DNA of 64,000 nt from Paenibacillus yonginensis (GCF_001685395.1 NZ_CP014167.1:4658001-4722000), one strand, 5' to 3'; numbered from the stretch's first letter, positions 46,552 through 54,299 are shown. Program-made: numbers and translations. Notes: generated from the letters alone by a model not told the origin.

Positions 46552-47409
46552 ATGATGATAATGATGTTCTGGAAATCCCCAGAAGTAATAAATGAAGAGC
46601 AATTAAAATCGACAAAAGATATGGTAGATAAGTGGCTAATATTAATTGACAAGATTAGGGAGAATCTTCTTCAAAACTCTACTATTCTTGAAAACAATAA
46701 AGACTATGCAAATCAAAGACATATAATATTGTCAGAGTTAAGTATGGCCCAATTTTTTACTTTCAGTTCAATATCAACATTAATTTCGAATGCACATTAT
46801 TCGGATGCATTCACGTTGTTAAGAGTATTATACGAAGGACATTTACATTTATGGAATTTGTGGAATTGTGATGACGAAGAGTTTCAAAAATACGTAGCCT
46901 TAGTGGTAATGCATGAATGGGGAGTAGCCAACGAAGTTCTATCTATAAAAGATACTATACTTAAAGAAGAATACTACAGTAACGAGAGGTTAAATACCTT
47001 AAAACAACGTTATGATGAGGCAAGACTGTTATTCAATTGCAGGGAAGGCAAGATCCCAAAGAACTATACAACCAAGACGATATTAAAGCTAGCTCAAGAA
47101 GTTGATGAATCAGAAGGTGGTAAACCTTTTAGGCAATTAATGCATAGCAGGTTATACTCGTCTGGGTCGGAATATGTGCATCGCAGTTTCTATGGATTGC
47201 GAGAAGGATATGCAGTAGTAGAACACAATGGAAAACATGTATTGTTGCCAAATCCGCGTAGAGGGATAGAGACTTGTTGGTGGGCGACCTCCATAGAATT
47301 AGATACAGTAATATGGCAATCAATTTTTTTGGGAGTAGAGGATGTTACTAAGATAATGAAAGAACTTAGAAATGAAGTAAGAGAGTTAGCTAAAGAATGG
47401 TTGTTATGA
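46552..47409 (+). CDS. Cassette 5: DUF5677-like protein
   Basis: 285 residues, mostly helical. The region SALLRVLYEG-like (FTLLRVLYEGHLHLWNLW) and C-terminal helices resemble DUF5677, seen in mobile and defence-linked loci; match is by eye. GCAAGGATGATGATA precedes several in-frame ATGs (46552-46564), so the exact start is uncertain. No enzyme motif is recognised. Confidence 0.65.
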   Translation: MMIMMFWKSPEVINEEQLKSTKDMVDKWLILIDKIRENLLQNSTILENNKDYANQRHIILSELSMAQFFTFSSISTLISNAHYSDAFTLLRVLYEGHLHLWNLWNCDDEEFQKYVALVVMHEWGVANEVLSIKDTILKEEYYSNERLNTLKQRYDEARLLFNCREGKIPKNYTTKTILKLAQEVDESEGGKPFRQLMHSRLYSSGSEYVHRSFYGLREGYAVVEHNGKHVLLPNPRRGIETCWWATSIELDTVIWQSIFLGVEDVTKIMKELRNEVRELAKEWLL

Positions 47410-47425
47410 GGGAGGAATTAACTTC

Positions 47426-47606
47426 GCCTAACAATGTGTTCACGCATCGGCGGACAAGCCGCCTCGTTCCCGGAAGATAAGTCGTAGAAGCATATGCCGG
47501 GACACATCCATTCACCCAACCGCATCGCGGCCGGCTGAGATCGTGCTAGTCGCACGACTCTGGCAGCTTAGGGTGAATAGACGTCGTGAACACGGAAACG
47601 TTATAG
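47426..47606 (+). repeat. attC-like element E
   Basis: Ends GCCTAAC and GTTATAG. Closing stem GTGTTCACG/CGTGAACAC. Arms GGCGG/CCGCC, TCCCGG/CCGGGA, and ATTCACCC/GGGTGAAT. Confidence 0.85.
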
Positions 47607-47741
47607 GAAATTCCGGCAAACAAGATATAAACCATAAAACCCGAACAAACATTCTATCGAGAACTAGCTATGTGTGGTAGAATAAGGGAGTACAATTGAA
47701 TCTTGGGTGGGCATGGTTTCCCTTCGAAAGGAGGTGAGGCC

Positions 47742-47837
47742 ATGGAAGTTAAAGATGCAATTCAGATTATGTTCCTGTTTGGAATGTTTATCCTTGCACT
47801 TTTAACATACATCGGGAATAACAACAAGAGAAAGTAA
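47742..47837 (+). CDS. Cassette 6: holin-like type I toxin
   Basis: 31 residues: MEVKDAIQIM, a single hydrophobic helix (FLFGMFILALLTYI) and NNNKRK. This is the pattern of the putative holin-like toxin family (Hol_Tox, relatives of TxpA/BsrG) that permeabilise or depolarise the membrane. GAAAGGAGGTGAGGCC precedes the ATG; TAGAAT near 47677 is a probable -10. A convergent antisense RNA is encoded behind it. A near-identical copy is in cassette 8. Confidence 0.85.
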   Translation: MEVKDAIQIMFLFGMFILALLTYIGNNNKRK

Positions 47838-47950
47838 AAACCCACCCATAGGTTGACCGCCGACGGTGGGTTTTATTACCTGTAGCTTAGAAGGGAATAA
47901 ACCATCCAAGCCAATTGTATAGCCGAGTGTTAGCCGCACTCGGTTTTCTT
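47838..47950 (-). ncRNA. Candidate antisense antitoxin RNA of cassette 6
   Basis: Minus-strand promoter TTTTCA-N17-TATCAT (47985-47957) should start an RNA near 47950 that passes the hairpin GCCGAGTG/CACTCGG and stops at AAACCCACC/GGTGGGTTT next to the toxin gene. The same promoter spacing is kept in cassette 8. It would overlap the 3' end of the toxin mRNA, as in known TxpA/RatA systems. Confidence 0.6.
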
Positions 47951-48078
47951 ATACAAATGATACCATATCTACAAGACGATGAAAACCCGTAATAAAAAAA
48001 CTGAATGAAAGACCTGATTAAAGATTATAACCCTTTCAAAGGAGATTTTATAAGTATTTCGAAGAGGGCCGGAACATC

Positions 48079-48242
48079 CTATAACACAGTATTCACGCTG
48101 CGGGCCATACGGCCCTTGGTCTGCATGAGGATTTTCGAGGAAGTTAAATCAGCAGACAACCCTGCACTGGCTAAGTCCGTCGGACCCGGCAGCTTTCGCT
48201 GCCTTAAGCCAGCGAGGGTTCGTGAATACAAGAACGTTATCG
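48079..48242 (+). repeat. attC-like element F
   Basis: Ends CTATAAC and GTTATCG. Closing stem GTATTCACG/CGTGAATAC. Arms GGGCC/GGCCC, GTCTGC/GCAGAC, and CTGGCT/AGCCAG enclosing GGCAGC-TTTC-GCTGCC. Confidence 0.85.
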
Positions 48243-48352
48243 GAAATTCGATTTTTCAACAAAACATAGCAATTTATGGAGGTTGATGAATTGCTTTGTA
48301 GAATAAAACATATTATGAAATACTTCATCAAGAAGAGAGAAGGTTCGTCGGA

Positions 48353-50155
48353 ATGCAGACAGAACGTTTTAGTAAATTAAGAAAATCAGAACTCGCAAAA
48401 ATATTTGAAAAAAAAGATATAGTAGAGATTTGGAGGAAAATTGTAAAAAATCAACTTCGAAGTATTGATCTTAAAGATCTTTTTGATCATTATGATTTCA
48501 ATTACAATATTGATGAAAGAGCTACATCTATACGCAATGATATCTTAAGTGGAAACTATAAAGTATCTCAAGCACTTACCTATAGAATTGAAAAGAAGTT
48601 TGGTGTTTGCAGACATCTAGTTACTCCGCAACCTTCTGATGCATTAGTTTTTCAAGTGTTAGTTGAAAAACTATCAAAAGAAATATTAATTAATCAACCC
48701 TCCGAGAATGCCTTTTATTCAAGAGACAGACATAGTATCTCAAAACCACATACTACTGATGAGTATAAATTTAACTGGCGGCAGCAGTGGAAGAATTTAC
48801 AAAAGAAAATTTATAATTTCACTGAGGACAAGGAATTCATCCTTGTCACAGATCTCTCAAATTACTACGACAGCATCGACATAAGGGAACTAAGAAAAGT
48901 ATTTTCCAGTTACTCTAAGATAAATGAAGTAGTAATCGACCTTGTTTTTCGAATAATTGAAGATATCTCTTGGAAGCCAGATTATCTCCCTTATTCCTCA
49001 AGAGGATTACCTACCACCAATATTGAAGGTGTTAGGTTGCTTGCTCACTCTTTTTTATTTGAAATTGATGAAGTTATCAAACAGAAAACAAACAATAGCT
49101 TTGCACGTTGGATGGATGATATTACAATTGGTGTCGATTCACGTAAACAGGCTATAGAAATAATCAGCGCAGTATCTGACATGCTAAAAAGTAGAGGGCT
49201 AGCATTAAACCTTTCCAAGACAAATATTTATAATGAAAAAGAAGGGTATTATCATTTTCAAATTGAGGAAAATAGGTATCTTGATAGTATTGAAAAGGTT
49301 AAAAAAACCGACTCCAACTATAAAGAAATATGCAAAGAGCTTCATAAAAAATTTAAAGCTCATTTTAAAGACCAAGGAGCAAAATACTGGGATAAAGTCA
49401 CTAAACGATATATAACTGCATACGGGCGGCTAGGATCCCCAAAATTACTAACAGAGTTAACCAAGCTATATGTTGAATATCCGAATTTAAGAGAGAATCT
49501 TCTAATATACTTGCAAAATTTAGGATATAACAAAGTTACTTCTTCGAAGGTTTTAGAGATAGTGGAATTAATTGATATTTTCGATGATATATCTTTGTAT
49601 CAATTATGTTATTTGCTAACCCAATGGGAAATACCAACTAATGATGAGGCTCGGAAATTTTTAAGAGGATTTGAAGAGCATATTACTAAGTTTTCTTTTG
49701 AAAGAAAAATTCCTTCGGATTTTTATTGTTTGTTATGGTTTAAAACAAAATACAATCACCCAGAAGAATTGTTAAAATTTGTTGTTAAGTATAAGAATCT
49801 ATGGCAAACGGATACCTTCTTACGTAGGCAAGTAACTGCAACCATATCTAGGTTACTAATAACCAATAGCAAAATTTCTGAAGAACTTTTATCAAGTCAG
49901 ATTTCATCGGGTGTTCCCAATACAGTAACATTAGCGAGTCAGATAATGATGTTTAATGATTTAGAAAAGTTAGACAACAAACTCATATTTTATTTATTTC
50001 CAAAATCAACACAAAGGCCATATCCCCTCAGTAAGTTTCTTGTGTTGTGTTCGGTATTAAATTCGGAAAAAATTCGAAATGATAAAGTGGTTAAAGAAAA
50101 AATAAAAGCTCATATAAAGGATCCATATTATCTTGAGCGTTTTGCAGTAATCTGA
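48353..50155 (+). CDS. Cassette 7: defence-type reverse transcriptase (DRT/Abi-like, UG group)
   Basis: 600 residues. The N-terminal ~330 form an RT palm with Asp167 (VTDLSNYYDSID, motif A), the RGLPTT motif B and the catalytic RWMDD at Asp255-256 (motif C), then LNLSKTNIY. The C-terminal ~270 residues are helical repeats with no maturase, endonuclease or integrase domain, as in Abi and unknown-group RTs involved in phage defence. It is not a group II intron (none surrounds it) and no msr/msd retron RNA is evident. AGAAGG lies before the ATG. AT-rich. Confidence 0.8.
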   Translation: MQTERFSKLRKSELAKIFEKKDIVEIWRKIVKNQLRSIDLKDLFDHYDFNYNIDERATSIRNDILSGNYKVSQALTYRIEKKFGVCRHLVTPQPSDALVFQVLVEKLSKEILINQPSENAFYSRDRHSISKPHTTDEYKFNWRQQWKNLQKKIYNFTEDKEFILVTDLSNYYDSIDIRELRKVFSSYSKINEVVIDLVFRIIEDISWKPDYLPYSSRGLPTTNIEGVRLLAHSFLFEIDEVIKQKTNNSFARWMDDITIGVDSRKQAIEIISAVSDMLKSRGLALNLSKTNIYNEKEGYYHFQIEENRYLDSIEKVKKTDSNYKEICKELHKKFKAHFKDQGAKYWDKVTKRYITAYGRLGSPKLLTELTKLYVEYPNLRENLLIYLQNLGYNKVTSSKVLEIVELIDIFDDISLYQLCYLLTQWEIPTNDEARKFLRGFEEHITKFSFERKIPSDFYCLLWFKTKYNHPEELLKFVVKYKNLWQTDTFLRRQVTATISRLLITNSKISEELLSSQISSGVPNTVTLASQIMMFNDLEKLDNKLIFYLFPKSTQRPYPLSKFLVLCSVLNSEKIRNDKVVKEKIKAHIKDPYYLERFAVI

Positions 50156-50186
50156 GGCCTTGAGCCGTAAGGATTTTCGGACATAA

Positions 50187-51503
50187 AAAAGGGACTTCAC
50201 CCCAACTTGGAGAAGTTTTCAAGTGACCAAACCCAAAAACCTCAAGGATGGAGGAAGTCACTTTGTATATTCTCCAAGAATGTCTGTTTTCCTTCGAAGA
50301 ACTTTTAAAAATTCAACCCAAGGAGAGATTGCCGATCTTCTTCAGCTCTCTCGATCTGAGACCGTATGCCAAGGAACTGAGAAGCCGTTCACCCCGAGGC
50401 GCTGAGGGATACTGCAGACAAGGTATTCTACGAGCACTCTTGGCTGCGCCGCTTGAAGGAATAAGTACCTTTTCAGGGTTGCATAAGCGTTTGGATACGG
50501 ATCTCCGGTTTCGTTATCAGTGTGGTCTTCCGCTGGATCGAGAAGCTCCTTCCATATCCACATTAAGCCGAGTTTTCTCAGAACTGACGAGAAAGGACTT
50601 GGCAAAACGGCTTTTTGAGGATTTGGTCACACGCTGTCAGCAGGAAGGTATCATAGAAGGCAGTAACGTCGCCATAGACAGCGCCGCTCTCCGCGCTTAC
50701 GAGAAAAAGCAGCCCAAACGCAAAAGCGAGCAAACGGGTAATGCGAACTGGGGCGCAAAAATTGATTCCTTCGGCAATAAAATCACATGGTTTGGTTACA
50801 AAATTCATCTGGCGGTCGATACGAAAAGTGAATTGCCGATCGCCTTGGAAGTAACGCCGGCGCATGTCAATGATGGAGAAATGGCGCCGGGCCTGATCGA
50901 GAAAACAGCGTCCAGGACGAGCACACGATTTTTCATACTCGATGCGGGCTACGACCAAATGAAAGTTTATGAGGCCGCCCGCAACGTCAAGGCACAAGCC
51001 ATCATTCCCCTTAATCTTCGGGGGGAGAAGGAACCGCCTGCTGGCATGACCTCGAACGGAACACCGTGCTGTTCCATGGGTTATGCGATGACATACTGGG
51101 GAGTTGACGGCGATATGCATAAATTTCGCTGCCCGCATGCCACGGGTAAAGTCGACTGTCCGCTTGGCATGGCTGCCTGCTCGTCTTCAAACTATGGAAT
51201 GGTCGTCAAAGTAAATGCGAAGGATGATCTCCGGCGATACAGCATCCCTCATCGGGATACAAAGCGTTGGAAGGAACTTTACAATGAACGAACCAGCGTA
51301 GAACGCTGCAACTCCCGATTGAAAACCTATTTGACGGCAGACGCCGCACATGTCCGGGGCATTCAGAAAGTCACAACTCACCAGTATTTGAATGCCATTG
51401 TTCTGCTTGCATCTGCGCTCGCCGTTTCTCATCATTCAAAACGGGCTGCCGCTTAAAAAACGAGCTGTTCTAAAATTCTGCAAGTCTGCCCTTTTCTTCA
51501 TCC
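50187..51503 (+). mobile_element. Insertion sequence inside cassette 7
   Basis: One DDE transposase bounded by imperfect inverted ends: left ACTTGGAGAAGTTTTC near 50207-50222, right (complement) ACTTGCAGAATTTTAG near 51472-51492, each next to AAAAGGG. Exact ends and target duplication could not be fixed. It lies between the RT stop and element G, and its GC content differs from the cassette. Confidence 0.7.
50248..51456 (+). CDS. IS transposase (DDE, IS1182/IS4-like)
   Basis: 402 residues. The DDE Asp are in SNVAIDSAALRAYEKK and FFILDAGYD, the Glu in ERTSVERCNSRLKTYL. N-terminal part (LRALLAAPLEGISTFSGLHKR) is the DUF772-type DNA-binding region. It appears intact. ATG is preceded by a weak AAGGATGGAGG that itself includes the start region. 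Family name is by general resemblance. Confidence 0.85.
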   Translation: MEEVTLYILQECLFSFEELLKIQPKERLPIFFSSLDLRPYAKELRSRSPRGAEGYCRQGILRALLAAPLEGISTFSGLHKRLDTDLRFRYQCGLPLDREAPSISTLSRVFSELTRKDLAKRLFEDLVTRCQQEGIIEGSNVAIDSAALRAYEKKQPKRKSEQTGNANWGAKIDSFGNKITWFGYKIHLAVDTKSELPIALEVTPAHVNDGEMAPGLIEKTASRTSTRFFILDAGYDQMKVYEAARNVKAQAIIPLNLRGEKEPPAGMTSNGTPCCSMGYAMTYWGVDGDMHKFRCPHATGKVDCPLGMAACSSSNYGMVVKVNAKDDLRRYSIPHRDTKRWKELYNERTSVERCNSRLKTYLTADAAHVRGIQKVTTHQYLNAIVLLASALAVSHHSKRAAA

Positions 51504-51660
51504 ATATAATACCATTTTCGAAAATTACCCCTTAACGACAGTGAATATGCTATCGCTTCTTCTCTGAAACGGAATTATGCAAAACACTCATCTTAAATGG
51601 TTAGATACTCAATTTAATGTTAATTAACTTCTTTTGCAACTCAATGATGAATCGAACTTC

Positions 51661-51853
51661 CGATAACAATGTATTCACGTTTCGGGGCCCTACGGCCCCT
51701 CGGTCCGGCGGGAGTAAGATGTAGATTCGAAGATGCAATTGGCAGTGGCGAAGAAGCGGAATCAGCCGGACACACCCGCACCACCTAACCGCATCGCGGC
51801 CGCCACTTCGTGGCTTAAGGTGGTGGGGCGTCATGAATACAACAACGTTATAG
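51661..51853 (+). repeat. attC-like element G
   Basis: Ends CGATAAC and GTTATAG. Closing stem GTATTCA/TGAATAC. Arms GGGGCC/GGCCCC, GTCCGGC/GCCGGAC, CACCACCT/AGGTGGTG with the same CGCATCGCGGCCG core as A and E. Confidence 0.85.
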
Positions 51854-51978
51854 GAAATTCCGGCAAACTGTATAAATGCGAACGAACATTCTGTTAATGA
51901 ATGGGTATATACGGTAGAATGGGGAAGTACAATTGAATCTTGGGTTGGCATGGTTTCCCTTCGAAAGGAGGTGAAGCC

Positions 51979-52074
51979 ATGGAGGTTAAAGATGCGTTGA
52001 CAATAATGTTCCTTTTCGGAACGTTTATCCTTGCCCTCTTAACATACATTAATTCCAACAACAAGAGAAAGTAA
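51979..52074 (+). CDS. Cassette 8: holin-like type I toxin (second copy)
   Basis: 31 residues, MEVKDALTIM, helix FLFGTFILALLTYI and NSNNKRK; differs from the cassette 6 toxin at a handful of residues. The same leader, GAAAGGAGGTGAAGCC ribosome site and TAGAAT -10 are kept, so the cassette body has been duplicated and has since diverged. Confidence 0.85.
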   Translation: MEVKDALTIMFLFGTFILALLTYINSNNKRK

Positions 52075-52188
52075 AAACCCACCCCAAGGTTGACGGCCGA
52101 AGGTGGGTTTTGTTCCTTAAATGACTTAGAGGGGAATAAACCATCCAAGCCAATTGTATAGCCGAGTGTTGACGCACTCGGTTTTCTT
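52075..52188 (-). ncRNA. Candidate antisense antitoxin RNA of cassette 8
   Basis: Minus promoter TTTTCA-N17-TATGAT (52223-52195), hairpin CCGAGTG/CACTCGG and terminal hairpin AAACCCACC/GGTGGGTTT match the cassette 6 arrangement. Confidence 0.6.
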
Positions 52189-52234
52189 ATAACGATCATA
52201 ACATATACGGAATTGACTGAAAACCAAGAAAATG

Positions 52235-52285
52235 AAGTGTATAAAAAAACTGTATAAAACCTGTATAAAACCTGTATAAAAAAAG
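52235..52285 (+). repeat. Short CTGTATAAA repeats
   Basis: Four to five copies of CTGTATAAAAC-like units, similar to the TGTATAA stretches of cassette 3; no gene. Confidence 0.6.
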
Positions 52286-52379
52286 GGATTACTTGTACTG
52301 TCTTTTTATTAACAAATCTAAACTAACTGAGAACGATAGTTGAATGTTGTGAGAGAACATACTTGCAGGTATTCGCATC

Positions 52380-52544
52380 TTATAACACAGTACTAACGCA
52401 TCAGGGCGTATGCCCCTCGGTCAGCAGAAGTTATTGACAAAGAAGCAGATGCTGCTGACAACCCTGCGAGCCTAAGTCTAACGACCCGCTGCGCTATTGC
52501 TCCAACTTAAGGCTCTCGGGTTCATGAATATAGGAACGTTATAT
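52380..52544 (+). repeat. attC-like element H, degenerate
   Basis: Ends TTATAAC and GTTATAT. Arms GGGC/GCCC, GTCAGCA/TGCTGAC and GAGCCT/AGGCTC remain, but the closing stem (GTACTAACG / CATGAATAT) is broken. Last element of the array. Confidence 0.75.
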
Positions 52545-52676
52545 GAAATTCCATCAAGTGCTAATAAAAAACCTAACGAACGGATCATTGACGATGTGGC
52601 TGTCATAGGACCAATTAATGAAGAAGATGCAACGGGAAATGATCAATTCAAAAAGATCAAAGATTCTTCACTGTAG
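52545..52676 (+). pseudogene. Remnant coding fragment
   Basis: A short frame reading NERIIDDVAVIGPINEEDA and ending KIKDSSL at TAG (52674-52676), without a start in frame. Probably the tail of a lost gene behind the last cassette; family not recognised. Confidence 0.4.
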
Positions 52677-52717
52677 CTAATCTACTTCGCATAACATAAT
52701 ATTTAGGGAGATCATCT

Positions 52718-53118
52718 ATGAAGGGTAAGATCCTCTTATTAATTTTTATTACGATAGTAATTTCATCTTGTCAAAATATGAGTCAATCGACTGCCTTGAA
52801 CAGCAAAACTAAATCAAATATTGAATTCTGAACAGCCTCCTGATGTGGCGAGTAGCGTTGGGAACTATGATTTGACTGGAGAATTTTACGATCAAATGCT
52901 TACTAATTGAATCTCAGAAAGACTGGTTACAGTATCACTTAAAGGAAACCAAATTTGTAGAGAAGGCATTTATTAATAAGGGTGACCTTGGATCACAAGG
53001 ATCGATAAGCTTAGCGAAGGTTATAAGGGAGAGGATTAGGGAAAGAACCATGCAATTATTTGAATATCGATATTTGCTAGATGGTGAAGTTGAGTTTTTA
53101 TACCAAAGTAAAAAATAG
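52718..53118 (+). pseudogene. Frameshifted lipoprotein gene
   Basis: TAGGGAG and ATG at 52718 start MKGKILLLIFITIVISSC, a lipoprotein signal. The frame ends after 37 codons, but the +1 frame continues NSEQPPDVASSVGNYDLTG and a third frame EKAFINKGDLGSQGSISL through LLDGEVEFLYQSKK to a TAG at 53116. Two frameshifts have broken one lipoprotein of about 130 residues. Confidence 0.65.
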
Positions 53119-53488
53119 TTGGATTCTTGATGAAAGGTTTTTAGTCATTTCGTAGAATATATATGTGTTAATTAAGGAAGCTTACCCGTGCAAGTCAATC
53201 GGATCATGACAAACATCCATACAGATTAAATTGAAAAAGCAAAGTGGTTTTACCCTGATTTATTGGGACTTCATATTGGCAAACAATCTGGCGGACGCCC
53301 CAGCCGTTCTTTGGATGACAAGGAAACGAACATGATGTTGCGAAAATGATAGGCCTCTCTATCGTTACGGGATTATTTATTTCGGCATAGTCAGTAATAA
53401 AATGATCATTTCTCACTCGTATGGAATATTAGGGTACAATGGGGAAGGTTATTGAATTTTCCGCTTGTATAAATCGGAGGGAATTGTT
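53119..53488. other. Region with only a short unidentified coding remnant
   Basis: A frame from about 53231 to 53349 reads EKAKWFYPDLLGLHIGKQ and SGGRPSRSLDDKETN without a start codon. Otherwise nothing but a probable promoter (TACAAT near 53436) for the next small gene. Confidence 0.4.
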
Positions 53489-53638
53489 ATGGCAGAAATA
53501 ACAACGAATACTGATCATTTTGAGAACATCATTTTTTTTAATAATTTTTTAGTATTTGGCCTTTTAGCGATTCTAATTATAGTCATTGTATGGTTGTTTA
53601 TAAAAAGATCTGTGGAAAAAAGCGAAAACAGGGATTAA
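53489..53638 (+). CDS. 49-residue single-helix membrane protein
   Basis: Polar N-terminus (MAEITTNTDHFENI), one strong membrane helix (FGLLAILIIVIVWLFI) and a basic-acidic tail. TCGGAGGGA sits 7 bases before the ATG. Function unknown. Confidence 0.65.
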   Translation: MAEITTNTDHFENIIFFNNFLVFGLLAILIIVIVWLFIKRSVEKSENRD

Positions 53639-53686
53639 ACATACTGCTTTGGTACATAGGAAACAGGATTGGAGGGGGATTAAGGA

Positions 53687-54280
53687 ATGTCTGGATTTAT
53701 AATAAAACCTCTTGATGAAGGTACATGGGATGATTTTGCCCGGCTGGTAGAGAAGAATAATGGGGTGTGGGGCGGCTGTTGGTGTATGGCGTTCCATGAG
53801 GAGGGAGTCGGACGCAATAAATCTGCTTCTCAAAATCGTGCTGAGAAAGAATGCCGGGTCCGGGAAGGACGAGCTCATGCTACTTTGGTTTACGATGGAC
53901 CGGACGTGGTGGGCTGGTGTCAGTTTGGGACTTCCGACGAGCTTCCGAGAATTAAACATAAGCGGGAGTATCTTAAAGGTCTTACCGAAGCACCGTGTTG
54001 GAGAATTACCTGTCTCTTTGTAGATCGAAATTATAGAGGACGCGGCGTAGCTTCAGCTGCCCTGGAGGGTGCTTTGAACGAAATAGCCAGGCTCGGAGGC
54101 GGGACGGTTGAAAGCTATCCGGAGGACGCCGAAGGCCGAACGGTTTCAGGGTCTTTTCTATACAACGGAACAACAACGTTATTCGAACGTCAAGGATTCC
54201 ATCGGACGCGGCGTCTCGGGAAAAATCATTGGGTCATGAGCAAAATGATAGATTATAGCCTTTTTACGAATGATAATTGA
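53687..54280 (+). CDS. GNAT family N-acetyltransferase
   Basis: 197 residues. Acetyl-CoA binding motif A is TCLFVDRNYRGRGVASAALEGA, preceded by VVGWCQFG. The early GVWGGCWCMAFH is typical of a GNAT subgroup with an N-terminal Trp/Cys motif. GGAGGGGGATTAAGG precedes the ATG. Substrate unknown. Confidence 0.9.
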   Translation: MSGFIIKPLDEGTWDDFARLVEKNNGVWGGCWCMAFHEEGVGRNKSASQNRAEKECRVREGRAHATLVYDGPDVVGWCQFGTSDELPRIKHKREYLKGLTEAPCWRITCLFVDRNYRGRGVASAALEGALNEIARLGGGTVESYPEDAEGRTVSGSFLYNGTTTLFERQGFHRTRRLGKNHWVMSKMIDYSLFTNDN

Positions 54281-54299
54281 AGGCAGGAAAGGGATTGGG

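Larger units (their letters stand above)
43418..52544 (+). mobile_element. Integron-like gene-cassette array without integrase (eight units)
   Basis: Eight units: 43418-44531, 44532-45144, 45145-45684, 45685-46525, 46526-47599, 47600-48235, 48236-51846 and 51847-52537, each a small AT-rich cargo plus an attC-like element, all on the + strand. Each unit begins TTRNNNGAAA. Its first ~18 bases are complementary to the bases just before and including the YYYAAC of the element that ends the same unit. Examples: unit 3 GTTAGACG / CGTCTAAC, unit 5 GTTAGGCG / CGCCTAAC, unit 7 GTTATCGG / CCGATAAC. This is the signature of circular cassettes joined at G^TT. Codon and base use differ sharply from the flanks. 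No tyrosine recombinase lies in the window. Confidence 0.85.

Noticed and set aside
48005..48286. 93-codon gene overlapping element F
   Set aside because: It reads straight through the structured element and both of its ends; its codons carry the element's conserved letters.
48353..50155. Retron or group II intron RT
   Set aside because: No maturase domain, no intron domains V/VI around it and no visible msr-msd region; centre is RWMDD rather than YADD.
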